In this document: piece by piece, positions 43,662 to 59,500 of the stretch
Layout: each line of letters opens with the position of its first letter
How positions within the stretch are numbered: position 1 is the stretch's first letter
NCBI GenBank assembly: GCA_037501455.1
Contig: CM074861.1
Coordinates: forward strand, 99,735,001 to 99,799,000
DNA from: Lantana camara
Lineage: Eukaryota > Streptophyta > Magnoliopsida > Lamiales > Verbenaceae
Length of the DNA stretch: 64,000 bases
Direction: 5' to 3'
Program-made: the position numbers and the translations under genes
The notes under the pieces: model-generated
Told to the model about the DNA's origin: nothing
Seen by the model: the letters and a program-made list of their open reading frames with translations, nothing else
Database searches by the model: none

Positions 43662-46212
43662 TGTAGCACCCGGAACGCTAGGCACCGCATCCCCCGCACT
43701 ATAGCCCCAATCCATATATGAAATGGTCAATCCATACATGAACCAAAGCTATAGCGAACGGGAGACAATAAAAAAACGACACAAAAGCTAGGCGGGACTA
43801 ACCCCAAACCAAACAATCAATGCAGAGTAATAAAAGCGGAAGCAATAATTCATTCAATACTTATAGGTACCATATTTACATATCTACTAATAGGTACCAA
43901 CAATACATATCAATACAATATCATCTCCAAGATAAGTAATAAGGCATGCTATAAAAATATCAAGTATCTATACATGAACAAAAGATGAGGTGAAGTGTGC
44001 TAGACCCAAATTAAAGACAAGCTAGACTCTAATTCCCGCCTAACACGCACCTGCAAAACAACTGAAAAGTTGAGGTGTCAGTCCAACACAGACTGAGCGA
44101 GGGGTATAAATAAATATAAGCGCACATACATACAAGTTATAATCTCGGGTAATAATTTTGGAAAATAACAATATAATTTAGTAAAATAAGAGATACTATC
44201 GCCCGAGGTTACAACTAATTCAATTTATCAATTTAATCAATTCAATACAATCAATTCGTGGCCCGGCGAGTGAGGGCAATTCTCCAACCTTACTCCGACT
44301 GTGTACAATCAATCAATCAATTATTTAATGGTTAGGTGATCATTCAATTCATTACGGTGCACAATTAGCAGTTTCAATAACGTCTTCTTCCTTCGGGTGA
44401 TGGTGGGATTGCAAGGCCCCACCATCCAGTCAGTCTGGGCAGAGGGTACATGAATCCCTAAGCCCGGAACTCCTTCCTCCCCTAATCTCCTAGGGGTTCA
44501 GGGGTCATCCCAATTTGGTGAGAATAGCGCTCGAGTTACCCGTCAGCCCATGCATTCCCGGTTGGCTCGAGCCACTACCCTCGGGCCCACAGTGCAATAC
44601 AATACTCGCCAAATCAATCAATCAATCAATACAATAACTCGATAAATCCTTTGAAAACCAATAACATTTGAAAACTATAGATATATAGGTACATTTTTGG
44701 CTTAAAACTTCACATAGGGTTTTACAGGTTCTATGTATCTAGAATTAAACCTCACCTGAACGACCAAAACAAACAAGGAAACAACTCACGGGGCCTGCTC
44801 CTCGTCACCAGGAAGCTGGTCTGTACAAGAAAGACAATTGTCCATGAGACACGACTCAAAATGTACCAATTAGGACGAACGGCGTGATCATGAACATTAA
44901 AACATGCAAATGACAATTTATGGAATGATATGTTCAATTTCATGCATAAAACAATCATATAATAACACCTATCGATCAATTAAGACATTAAAAACGGGTT
45001 TGGAAAATGCAATTTTATGCAGAAAATTTTGAACACCCACTGGAGCCCGGGAATGGCCGTTCCAGTTTTGAACTGGGGCTGGGAAGGGCCGTTCCCAGCT
45101 CCCCGAACCAAATCCCGCTCGTCTGTAAAGATTTGGGAAAATTTTGGGGCTGGGAACGGCCGTTCCGGCCACAGCCAAAACTGGGAAGGGTTGTTCCCAG
45201 TCTCGTGGGACAGCTGGCATGGGGTGGGAACGGCCGTTCCCAGAATGAATTGGGACGGGAAGGGCCGTTCCCAATACGCAGTTGCAGAAAACGCATAACA
45301 GCAGCAGGGGAAGCAACATACCAAAACTCAACCAACAAAAATGGATCAAACTTAAGATTAAATGCATATATATGATGTAATACACATACTAGCATACATA
45401 TAGATCAATAACAACTTATAAAAACACATAATTTCAAGTTAGATCATCAAGAATTCAATATGAAACCCATATACTCATTCATGCTCCAAGTCCACAAATC
45501 ACAAGATGTATGCATCAATCTTAAGCTTAAGGTTCATACACATATTTCCAATAACCAATACACAAATTAACCAAGTCTAAACAAAGCCCTATCTAACCCA
45601 TATAATCAAGAAAATCATCAATTCTCCAAAAATACCTCAAATGAAAGAAATGGAAGATGAGATGAAGAGATGATGTTGATGATGCTTCAATGAACACAAA
45701 TCCCACAAATTCTAGCTTGGAATGAAGAAATCTTCCTACTCCTTGACAAGGGTTTGGTTCGGTTGAAAGGGAAGAAAATGGAGCAAGTGTATGAAATGTG
45801 TATGTATGAAAAAATGACAAGGTACGTGATATGCTGCTATAGAAAGGAAAAAAAAAACTCCAATTTCTATTAAGTCCTTCCATTTATTAAGTTATGCAAT
45901 TAGCCACAATTCCAAGATAAGTGATCAATTAAGTTCAATGCAATTAAGTCCTCAAATTCATAAAAAAATGTGCAAGTAAGGACATAAAAGAAATTAAATC
46001 ATGTTCGGGAAAATAATCCACGTTACAATCAAGTTCAATGTATGCAATAATTATAATATGATATGAATTTCAATAAAACACTTAGAATATAATTTTATAA
46101 AATTATGTCATGACATGGAAAATTAAAGAAATGATCAAATAATAATGAAATCATAACTCTCAAACCCACACGTGTCGTTCATACCTGAAATGCCGAAAGT
46201 TGGGGCATTACA
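43662..46212 (-). mobile_element. Solo LTR, copy B (2.55 kb)
   Basis: On plus it reads TGTAGCACCCGG...GGGGCATTACA, that is, inverted relative to copy A. 5-bp duplications TTGCA lie at 43,657-43,661 and 46,213-46,217. Removing it rejoins the copia integrase coding (..LAFA and RLLAQ..) exactly. Shares with A the CAGGTGAG... segment and the terminal GCGGGGGATGCGGTGCC block. Confidence 0.85.
45049..45272. repeat. Palindrome array in LTR copy B
   Basis: Six copies of a 16-bp palindrome: GGGAATGGCCGTTCCA (45,049), GGGAAGGGCCGTTCCC (45,081), GGGAACGGCCGTTCCG (45,152), GGGAAGGGTTGTTCCC (45,183), GGGAACGGCCGTTCCC (45,226) and GGGAAGGGCCGTTCCC (45,257). Start-to-start spacings are 32, 71, 31, 43 and 31 bp. 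Because the array is stop-poor, it creates long overlapping frames on both strands that are not genes. Confidence 0.9.
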
Positions 46213-46217
46213 TTGCA

Positions 46218-47239
46218 AGATTATTAGCCCAAACGAGTCGTTCTTGATTATGCAGGCGAGCTTATGTCTCAGGCTTTCATTGATTATTGTATATCTATGA
46301 GAATACAAGTAGAAAAGTCTGTTGCTCATGTACACATACAAAATGGTTTAGCAAAATCATTATTAAATGTCTCTAATTAATAGCTATACCATTACTTATG
46401 AGAACAAATCTCCCTATCTCTACACGGGGATATGATATATTATATGAAGTAGCATTTATACGCATCAGACCATCAAATTACTATGAATTCTCCTAATTAC
46501 AATTGGCTTTTGGTCAGGAGCCTAATATTTCCCATCTCAGAATTTTTAGATGTGCGGTATATAATCCTATTGCACCGCCACAACGCACGAAGATGGGTTC
46601 TCAAATGAGATTAGAAAAATATGTTGGATATGATTTACCTTCTATAATTCAATATCTTGAATCAATCACTGGGGATTTATTGACAACAAGGTTTGCTGAT
46701 TGTCATTTTGATGAAACAAAATTTCCAACATTAGGTGGAGAAAATAAAAAGTTGGGGAAAGAAATTACTTGGAATACATTATCTTTGAATCATTTAGATC
46801 CTCGAACAAAACAATGTGAATAAGAGATTCAAAAGATAATTTATTTACAAAATATTGCAAATCAACTGTCAGATGCATTTACTGACCCAAAAAGAGTCAC
46901 CAAATCTCATATCCCAGCTGTAAATACCCCAATTAGAATCGGACTAATCCCAGAAGGACAGTCTATTCAAGTAAATGAATCTAAACCACGCCTAAAGCGT
47001 GGGAGACCAGTCAATTCCAAGGATAAGAATCCTGAAAAAGGAAATAAGCAAATGATCAAAATGATCAATAGTGAGGAGGTTAATGCTCAACAAGACATAA
47101 CTACGAATAAAGCTTTAGAAGAAGCACAGGTACCTATAAATATGAAAAATAAAGAGATCTCAATTAGTTATGTCAGAAATAGAAATGGAACCGAAGGAAT
47201 ACAATTGTCGACAATATCCTTGCACATAATGTAGATACA
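46218..47239 (+). pseudogene. Old copia: integrase C-part and linker
   Basis: Continues the integrase (SQAFIDYC-like, then VAHVHIQNGLAESLLN, the third acidic site region) with stops. The open piece 46,503-46,823 has ISHLRIFRCAVYNPI and KMGSQMRLEKYVGYD, the copia integrase C-terminal region. A charged linker runs to 47,234. The MITE interrupts next. Confidence 0.75.
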
Positions 47240-47248
47240 AATATTTTA

Positions 47249-47895
47249 GGGTAAATTACGGCAACCCCCCTGTCCTTTGGCACGTTTTGCACTTTCCCCC
47301 TTAACCTTTGATTTTGCGTGATTTCCCCCCCTCATCTTTGTAAAACGTATCATTGTCCCCCTTTTGGACGGAATCTTGGGGAATATTCCGTTAAATTTTT
47401 TGAAAAAAATTTTGGCGTGATTTCTAAGGTCAAATCTATTCAAATCAGATGTCAAATGTGTTATTATTATACATAAAATCAAAGATCTCGATGCAAGGAA
47501 CATAATGGTGGCCTTGAAACCAAAATCCGACAACCGGAGAAAGAGGAATTACCGGTCAAAGATGGCACACGGGTGACAGAGCGTTGCAGGCGAATTCCGG
47601 CATCTTCCGACGATCAATAGGTTCGAATGGTGTAGGGCTTTTGTTCGTCTTAGAGAGACGGACATTTTGGCAGTGGTCTTGACTCTTAGGTCATCGTGAC
47701 GGAGGAGAAATCGACGGTCAAAGTTCACTTTGTATAAATTCGGACGGAATATTCTGGGAATATTCCGTCGGTATCGTGCAAAAGGAGTAACGTGCAAAAA
47801 AATTCAAAGGTGAGGGGAGAAATCACGCAAAATCAAAGGTTAAGGGGGAAAGTGCAAAACGTGCCAAAGGACAGGGGGGTTGCCATAATTTACCT
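47249..47895. mobile_element. 647-bp MULE-type MITE
   Basis: TIRs of more than 80 bp: GGGTAAATTACGGCAACCCC... at the left and its inverse ending ...GCCATAATTTACCT at the right. Identical 9-bp duplications AATATTTTA at 47,240-47,248 and 47,896-47,904. No coding sequence. Inserted in the RT-proximal part of the old copia. Confidence 0.9.
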
Positions 47896-47904
47896 AATAT
47901 TTTA

Positions 47905-49340
47905 TAAGAAAAATGAGGATCTTGAATCAAAATCTGTTGAAGAATGCAGAAATTGAAATGATTGGCCAAAATGGAAAGATGCAATTAAAGAAGAATTTAA
48001 TTCACTCTCTAAACGTGAAGTTTTGGAGCAGTAGTCCAAACACCTGATAATGTAAAGCCAGTGGGGTATAAGTGGATATTTGTACATAAATACAACAAAT
48101 AAAATAAAGTCATATGAAAATGAAGCATGACTTCGGGCACAAGGATTTCCACACAAACCTGGAATTGATTATGAAGAAACTTACTCTACTGTGGTGGGTG
48201 CAATCACATTTAGATATTTCATTAGTCTGGCAGTAGATGAAAAACTTAATATGCATCTATTGAGCGTTGTTGCAACATACTTATATAAATCACTTGATAA
48301 TAAAATTTATATGAAAATTCCCGAAGGTTTCAAGATGCCTGAAGCATATAAAAGTTCACGGGAAAAATATTCAATAAAATTACAAAGATTATTAAACGGA
48401 TTAAACAATCTGGGCGGATATCGTATAATCGCTTAGTGAAATGATTCTGTTTATCCTTGTGTCTTAGTAAAGAGGTTTGGATCAAAATTTGTTTTAGTTG
48501 TTGTATATGCCGATGACTTAAATATCATTGGGACTCCGAAGAGTTATCAAACGCAATGAATTATTTAAATCAAAAGACCTTGGAAGGACAAAATTTTGCA
48601 TCGAATTAGAAATTGCCTATTGCAACAGTGAAATATTTGTTCATCAATCGGCATGTACCGAATGATTATAAAACGATTTTATATGGATAAGACACATCCA
48701 TTGAGTACCCCGATGGTTATGAGATCACTAGATATAACAAAAGATCCATTCCGGCCTAAGGAATATGATGAAGAAATTCTTGGTCCTGAAGTACCATATC
48801 TTATCACTATTGTGGCATTAATGTATTTTGTTAATAATATAAGACAACACATAGTATTTTCAGTGAACTACAACTCATATTCCAATTCGAAGGCATTAAA
48901 GTTAAATTAAATAAATTTTGATATCTACGTGAAATACCTGATATGAGCTTATTTTATTCATATAATTTTGTTCCTCTATTAATAGACTATCAAGATGTAG
49001 GATATCTATTTTGATGCCATAAAGCTCAACATATTTCAACAAAGTTCTTTTTCGCGCATGATCTTCAGAAGAATGCAGACATAGATGCATACAAATATGT
49101 TCGAGTGAAAATCTGACCGATATATTTGAGGAGTTGATATATAAGATTGGAATGTGTCGATATAAAGATATTAAGTGATGTCATCATGAGGGGAGTGGAT
49201 ACGCGCTGTACTCTTTTCCTTTGTTGAGGTTTTGTCCCATTGGGTTTTCCTAGTGAAGGTTTTTAATGAGGCAGCCCAATGTGCGTACTTCATGAATATA
49301 ATTTTTTAGCAAGGTGCATCAAACCGTAATGGACATTCAA
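47905..49340 (+). pseudogene. Old copia: reverse transcriptase and RNase H remnants
   Basis: WPKWKDAIKEEFNSL and VGYKWIFVHKYN open the RT. GFPHKPGIDYEETYS, then LYKSLDNKIYMKIPEGFKMP and LLNGLNNLGG follow in shifting frames with stops. The stretch 48,653-48,910 (THPLSTPMVMRSLDI, RPKEYDEEILGPEVPYL) is the RT-RNase H connector. The YVDD region is decayed (VVYADDLN-like). The tail 49,190-49,290 holds the CTCTTTTCCTTTGTTGAGGT-type 3' leader common in plant copia. Confidence 0.75.
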
Positions 49341-49347
49341 GGGGGAG

Positions 49348-49565
49348 TGTTATAAATAATGAATATTATGAATGCCAATTGATTGTGTAATCGATTTATT
49401 TATGGGATTGATATCCATGATTAAGGTATTGATTAGTCAACCTTTCCTTTTGTCTTGTATTACATTACCTATAAATTGAGGCTTATTGATCATTGTACAT
49501 ACACTCAACAATTAATAAAATCCTCCTCTTTTCCCTCTATTCTTTTAGCCTTATTCTGTTACTGT
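49348..49565 (+). repeat. 3' LTR of the old copia, 3'-truncated
   Basis: Matches the first about 218 bases of the 5' LTR and then breaks off at GTTACTGT, where the duplicated flank S2 begins. The last about 29 bases (TCTTGCTTTTAATC...AACA) are absent. Confidence 0.85.
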
Positions 49566-49990
49566 CTCTGTCGCTTAATATAATAGTATAGATGATACAT
49601 AATATTAAGTCTGAAAATAGTTACTAATTCAAAAAAAATACATTTTTTATGAAAAATATTGAACGACAATTCGTATTCACAAGTTGAATCACTTAAACAA
49701 GGGGTAAAAAAATAAAATAAAATAAAAAATTACACCCGGGTGTTGCGCGGCCAAAAAGCCAGCAATCATGAGTGGTCACGTGGCATTGGGTCGATCTTAA
49801 TTGTGTGGCCGTTGAGATTTCAAACCCTTTCAACCGTCGGATCAATCCCAATGTGTTGGCCATGGTATTTGACTATTTGGGTAATCTTGATTGTGTGGCC
49901 GTTGAAATTTTCCCACCCAATCCTAAAATATCCAATGTGTTTCACGATTTCATGAAACGACATGTAATTCTAGTTTAAAATTAATTAAAT
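49566..49990 (+). repeat. Duplicated flank, right copy (S2), with empty MULE site
   Basis: Begins CTCTGTCGCTTAATATAATA (the 5' tip of the Helitron at 23.3 kb), then TGATACATAATATTAAGTC, the uninterrupted version of the MULE target. It continues parallel to 37,022-37,310, with about 100 bp more (GGTCACGTGGCATTGGGTCG...). No coding. Confidence 0.85.
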
Positions 49991-50019
49991 TAAAATAAAA
50001 TAAGGAGAGGGAGCGTACT

Positions 50020-50478
50020 CTTTTTTTTTTTTTTTTTTGAAAGAGGCCACCAGGCCTAAATTAATTCATCTCCTCTAAAACATCATCAATAACAAAATCG
50101 GGAATGTCACCTGAGCCAACGCAGATCGAAGCCGCTTTACGAGCTAACTTGTGAGCCACCCTATTGGCATCACGTCTAACAAGTGAGAAAGACCAACCCG
50201 AGAACTGATTACAGATATATTGACTTAATATCGCTAAAAATGTTACCCAATTATGATAGAAGATCCTCCTTCGAGCGCAGCTTGTTGATCACATTGAAGT
50301 TGTCGCCTTCAAAGATAACGTGGCTCCAACCAAAGTCACTTGCTAGTTTAGCCGCTGATAAAGCTGCTTGCGTCTCTGCCACCATTGGGTCCGAAGTATG
50401 CAACTTTCTGTCGGTTTCCCATCCAACACATGCTCCATTCTCATTCCTAGCTACGACACCTATACCGATTGCATTTTC
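50020..50478 (-). mobile_element. 5'-truncated LINE fragment with RNase H-like coding
   Basis: Flanked by identical 15-bp duplications GAGAGGGAGCGTACT (50,005-50,019 and 50,479-50,493). A poly(T) of 18 follows the left copy, the poly(A) tail of a minus-strand LINE. The minus strand from about 50,470 reads GVVARNENGACVGWETDRKL, then AETQAALSAAKLASDFGW and VIFEGDNFNVINKL, the C-terminal RNase H-like (RVT_3) domain of plant non-LTR elements. Only about 450 bp of the element was copied. Confidence 0.85.
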
Positions 50479-50502
50479 GAGAGGGAGCGTACTTACTATA
50501 TA

Positions 50503-50878
50503 AGGGGGAATTACATTTAGGTCCCCTGAGGTTTGCCCTAATTACAAATCAGTCCCTCTTGTTTCGAAAATTATATACAGATCCCTAAAAACACTGTTTT
50601 ATTTGAGGTCCCTGGATGCCGTTAGGGTTCCGTTAATTTTGACAGTACTACATTGTTGATGTGATTTAGTTAAGGGGTCGTTTTGTAAGAAAATTCATAG
50701 TTCAGGGACTTTTTTATAATATTTTTCGGAAATTCAAATGTCAAAATTAACGGAACCCTAACGGCGTCCAGGGACCTCAAATGAAACAGTGTTTTTAGGG
50801 ACCTGTGTGTAATTTCGAAACAAGAGGGACTGATTTGTAATTAGGGCAAATCTCAGGGGACCTAAATGTAATTCCCAC
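50503..50878. mobile_element. 376-bp MULE-type MITE in the glucosidase promoter
   Basis: TIRs of about 140 bp (GGGAATTACATTTAGGTCCC ... GTTAGGGTTCCGTTAATTTTGAC) with few mismatches, so most of the element is a hairpin. 9-bp duplications TACTATATA at 50,494-50,502 and 50,879-50,887. It ends about 40 bp upstream of the gene's TATA-like box. Confidence 0.9.
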
Positions 50879-50925
50879 TACTATATAATTGAGTTAATTA
50901 ATTAATGAGACAAGCCCTTAGTCGC

Positions 50926-50934
50926 CTATATATA
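50926..50934 (+). promoter_or_regulatory. Putative TATA box of the beta-glucosidase gene
   Basis: CTATATATA lies 96 bp before the ATG at 51,022. A transcription start around 50,960 would give a leader of about 60 bases. Confidence 0.5.
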
Positions 50935-51021
50935 CGTGAAGGTGGCTCATTAGTTTCTTGCCAGCAACAATATATTCATAATACAACAAAAGAAGATCAA
51001 TCGTTTCTCTTTGCTATCACT

Positions 51022-54647
<3,626 letters not shown>

Positions 54648-54834
54648 AAACATGACATTTGGGAGCTATGGAAGACTCAATTATCTGTGTGTTTTTTGAA
54701 TTATGTATTCTGCTTAACGTGTCTTGTTTGATTGCATGAATAATGTACTATATGTGTGTTTGGTTTGATCCGAAATGAATCATGTAACACATCAAGTGCC
54801 TGTTTGCTTTGACCTTGAATTTGATTATTGTGAA

Positions 54835-54840
54835 AATAAA
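54835..54840 (+). terminator. Possible poly(A) signal of the glucosidase gene
   Basis: AATAAA 188 bases after the stop codon, in T-rich 3' sequence. Confidence 0.45.
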
Positions 54841-55068
54841 ACTTTTCCATTATCATCAGTAGCTTCATTCTCATAACCCTTATTCTTGTAATCTTTATGC
54901 TTTGGATTTCTTCTTTCAATACTCTGTTTCATCTTATATATAAATTTCACTCAACTACACATATTAAATGTGTTAGTAGATAGTTATGTCACAATTTTTT
55001 TTATCACATATATATATAAGTAAAATAAGATATGAAATAAAAAAATTGAAACATACAATCCAACCCTA

Positions 55069-56114
55069 TGACACCTCGAGCATGTAGTTATCACATCCCC
55101 CTCATTAGAACTTGACATATATACGAAACGGATAATCCTTATACACGTCAAGCACTAGCGAACAGGAGACATTGAAGACCACACCTAACTAGGCGGCACT
55201 AGACGGACAGTCGTCAGAGTCTCATGCATTAGCGAAAGAAAGTTAAACAAGTAACACGTAGTGGCTACAGGCCGGCGCTATTTAAACAAATAACCAGAAG
55301 CTCAGGAACTAAACATAATATGCATAGATAAGGCCACATCGGCCACAATTACCAAAAGTAAAGTTGTACACAGGTGTCATATATATATACCAACTATACG
55401 AGACAAGTAATACATTACAAAAGATTATCCTAACTGGACTCGACTCAAAAAGAAAGGCTAGATAAAACCGCCGCCTAGTCAACTCCAACCTACAACCAAT
55501 ACAAGGGGACAAGAAAGAAAGAGAAAGAGGGTTAGTCAAGCAACTGTGACGTGGATATAATATACAAGAAATATATAATGCAAGAAGAAAAGAGAGATGC
55601 AATGCAAGAATACACGCCTCGATTCAATATAGCCTTCATGTTTTCAATAGCAATACAAGAATCAAGTTTCAAGAATAGAAGACGTATATTGAATTAAGTA
55701 TTTCCAATCAATCATTTGGTATCGAGCCATACCATTCTCCAACCTTACTCCACAATACAAGAACAATAACAAGAAATCCCTTTTTCCTCCGGGTGATGGA
55801 AGGGTAAATTACGCCCTAACCATCCAAGAACACGCGAGTCATAGCCCATTTTGGTGCTATGATCCTTCGGCCGAAGCCGGTCACAGGTAACGCGTGGTAT
55901 CGATCAACTACCTCCGATGATAACAAGTGCACCCATAGAGGGCACGAGATAGGTTCACCGTCGGCCCTTGCCTTCTCGGATCCCCTACCCACGTTGCCTC
56001 GGATCCCTTTCCATTGGAAATAAGCCAAAGGGGAACAATAAACACGCACTTGATTAATGCAATGCATGCAAAACATTTATCATTACCATTTTCCAAGAGC
56101 ATGAACGCACGCGA

Positions 56115-56172
<58 letters not shown>

Positions 56173-56514
56173 ATCTATTAAATACGTGATTGTCTATCGT
56201 TTTATTAATTATGTTGAAAAGGAAATTCCAATATATATATATTATTCTACATGCGGGTAACAATCTAAAACATGAAGGTCATACGGGTTTAAGTATTGGT
56301 TACAGCAAGAGAATAAATCTCACCTGGATAACCTTGACAAAAAAGATGACAGGACAAGCAACCTAGACCGTGGGTCCTCAGGAGGATCACCTAGATAAAT
56401 GACATGATTACCAATACAATTAAACTCAATAAAACTAAGTATAGGCTCTCGGCAATGTATAACAATTATATGAAATAGTATTAGATGCATTACGAGTCAT
56501 GAAAGGGCGTGACA
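55069..56514 (-). mobile_element. Shortened LTR of the same family, copy D (1.45 kb)
   Basis: On plus it starts TGACACCTCGAG..., then shares with copy C the blocks CTAGACGGACAGTCGTC, CCTTCGGCC-like and ACCTCCGATGATA, and ends GGGCGTGACA, the inverse of TGTCACGCCC. The middle third, where the other copies carry palindromes, is absent. A target duplication is not evident: CACTA-type sequence abuts the right end and may share its last bases. Confidence 0.6.
56120..56168. repeat. (AT)n microsatellite
   Basis: About 25 uninterrupted TA repeats inside LTR copy D. Confidence 0.95.
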
Positions 56515-56546
56515 CTACTAGAAAACATGGTTTTTGTAACCGAATT

Positions 56547-59500
56547 TGTAGCGCCCCGAGCGTGGAGACACCACATCCCCCGCACCATAGCCCGGCCTAC
56601 ATACGAAATGGGCAATCCGTATACAGACCAAGCTATAGCGAACGGAAGACAAGCAAAGTTAACAGCTAGCTAGGCGGCTCTAGACGGACAGTCGTCAAAG
56701 AAACAGGCGGTAGTGGAAGCAAAAGTAAACATTCAACATGCAATGGCCACGGGCCAACATTAATTAAAACATGTAATTCGGTTTCAATAACAAAATATAC
56801 CCAGATAAGGCACACGACCAAATAAAACAACTACACTAGGCTCATAGGCCACAATGATATATCAATACCTAAAACATTAATCAAGAACATGAGTTACCCT
56901 GTATTAAACAAATGCAAAGATGAGCTTGAAGCAATCCTAAATAAATTAAACTTGACTCGAGAAGTAAAACACGACTCACACGCCGCCTAGCTGACTCCAA
57001 CCTGCAGCCAATAAGGTAACAAGAAACAGAACAAGAGGGTCAGTCGAGCGACTGGTAAGGCGGAAGAGATATAATAGATATATACACGATGCAATAGGTA
57101 GAGACATGCAATGCTATAACAAGCTGTCTCAATCCGATATAGCCTCAATTTTCAATAATAAAGCCATCATTTACTTTAGTCTCACTTTCAAGAACAAGAC
57201 AATCATTCATTTTCAAGAACGATGGCGTACACCGGATTAAGAGTTTCAAGCAATCAGTGGGTACCGAGTTATACCCTTTCTCCAACCTTTACTCCACAGG
57301 ACAAGAACAATAACAAGAACAATAACAAGAATCCATCCTTCTGCCTTCGGGTGATGGAAGAGGTAGCTAACCCCTAACCATCTAACTACACTCGAGTCAT
57401 AGCCCATTTCGGTACTATACTCCTTCGGCATCCAGTGCCGGTCACAGGCGACATGTGATATCAACTACCTCCGATGATAGCACAGTCCCCCGTAGAGGTC
57501 GCGAGATAGATTTAACGTCAGCCCATGCTTTCCCGGCTCCTCTCCCCACGTTGCCTCAGGCCCTTACCCCACTCAAACATGTGAGTGGGGCCCCATCAAA
57601 ACACGCGAATGGGGATTTTCAAGAACAAGCACTCGGTTATGCAATGCATACAAGAAACTTTCCATTTTGACAATTAAGTCATGAACACACGCACAAGAAT
57701 CTATATGTACCCATTTGTTACTTGAAATCCATTTACAATAAAAATCGAGAATATAGTAATCAATCACGTATTTATTAGATAGGTATACATATATGTATAA
57801 TATTTCACATGCGGGGAAACAGTTCCAATTCGTGTAGGCTATACTGGTATAGGTTATTGGCTACAGCAAGAAGATAAACCTCACCTGACAAGCGACAGGA
57901 CATGACAAGGATACAAGATAGTGTCTAATCGACCGATGATCTCCGCCTTGGAGAAGAACTGGACAAGAAAGGAAACAATGTGTACTCGTAAGACAAGACT
58001 CAATAATGATACCAAATATGATGCACGACAATGCTCATATAATTAAATAAAACTATCTCAACACCTTAATAACCAAATAAATTGGCAATCAAGTGGCACT
58101 TAAACATGTATGAGAACCAATTATGAAATTAATCTCAAGGAGTCATGCATTCATATCATTCAAACATTTCAAGTTCAATTCGTATAGGGCATGGAGTCAC
58201 ACAAACATGGTTAAGCAATTAAGCACCAAGAAGTGTCATATAGGAGTATAATTATCAATGAACCAAATATATATATATATATATCATAAAATTCACATAC
58301 GGGAGCCAAGAGAGTGGAAGGAATGCAAGAAGAGAAGTTTTAATGAAGTTGGGCAAAAACTAACAATTTTCAGAAATGCGTATGCTGTAGGAAAAACGGA
58401 ATATCTTGAGTTCTAGAATCTGGAATTGAGTTTTGTTTATTGGGTAAGAAACTAGACACAAGGATCTTTCTGATGATATATGACTCATTTTCTAGTTCAA
58501 AGCGAGGAGAAAATGGCACAAGCCTGAAGTTAGGTGAATGCAGATTTCCGACGAAGTGGTGACACCAAATTAAAATGGATATATCTCTCAAACTAGAAAA
58601 GATATTGAGGTGATTCCAATTTCAGAGTGTTCTAGACTCAAAAAGGTTGATTGTATGCAAAAATTAGGTCAATCGGAGTTCATTTTAGGGGGTGGGGAAA
58701 ATACAAGGAAAAATCTACCCGGTTGGGAAAAAAGAGTGCAGAAAACCCTCTGGGCTAAAGTACCCGCCCGGGTACTTTTCGTCATGAAATTTAGCCGGCC
58801 GAGGAAGGTATTTTCAGCTGCAAAACGAGAAGAAACAGGGGAGGAAAGGAAAAGGGAGCAAAGTCACAACAAAACTCACACAAAACACTCCAAAACAATC
58901 ATATAACATGCATATAACTCATATATACCAATTGGGCATCATATACTTCATGGAAACATGCTTTGATCAACCAAAAGTTATCCAACAAACGCATATGTGA
59001 TCATGATCCTTCTCACTCAAACTCAAGAATTATGCATGAAATTCAAGTTGCTAGCTCATGCTTCTACTAGCTCAAATCCAAGTTATCAATGTAAAACCAT
59101 AACCCTAGCTCCACTTATGAAATTCAAGAATCAATCATAATCTCATCTATACCTTGAATGCAAGAAAGGAAGGATGAAATGATGTTGGGATGATGATGCT
59201 TCCAAGATATGAAATTTCCTTCTTGAATTCAAGCTTGAAATGATCAAATTTCCTCCTTCTCTTCTTGGTGTTTGGATCGTGACCAAGTGTGTGTGAGTGT
59301 GTGAAATTCTTTGGATGAAAATAGAATGAAATGGAATGGAATGGAAGAGATGAGATGATATTTACAAAAGCCTTCCAAGAATGTGCATGACTCATCAATT
59401 TTTGCACTTAAGTCCCTCAATTATTTGAAGTCATGTAATCAAGTTTCATCTCATGGCAATTGATCATTTAACTCCATTCATATTAATGCAATTAAGTCCA

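Larger units (their letters stand above)
37311..49565 (+). mobile_element. Old Ty1/copia element with three nested insertions
   Basis: The LTR TGTTATAAATAATGAATATT... at 37,311-37,557 recurs at 49,348-49,565. The primer-side sequence CGTTATCAGCACGA follows the first, and the polypurine tract CAAGGGGGAG precedes the second. The coding region is full of stops. It is broken by solo LTRs at 39,483-42,686 and 43,662-46,212 and by a MITE at 47,249-47,895. The 3' LTR lacks its last about 29 bases. Without the insertions it is about 5.9 kb. Confidence 0.88.

Noticed and set aside
45049..45272. CRISPR-like regular repeats
   Set aside because: Repeat units are 16-bp palindromes with uneven spacing inside a plant LTR; no spacers of constant length, no cas genes.
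44969..45395. Five overlapping long frames on both strands
   Set aside because: Produced by the stop-free palindrome array GGGAACGGCCGTTCCC in every frame; translations are repeats of the same short motifs.
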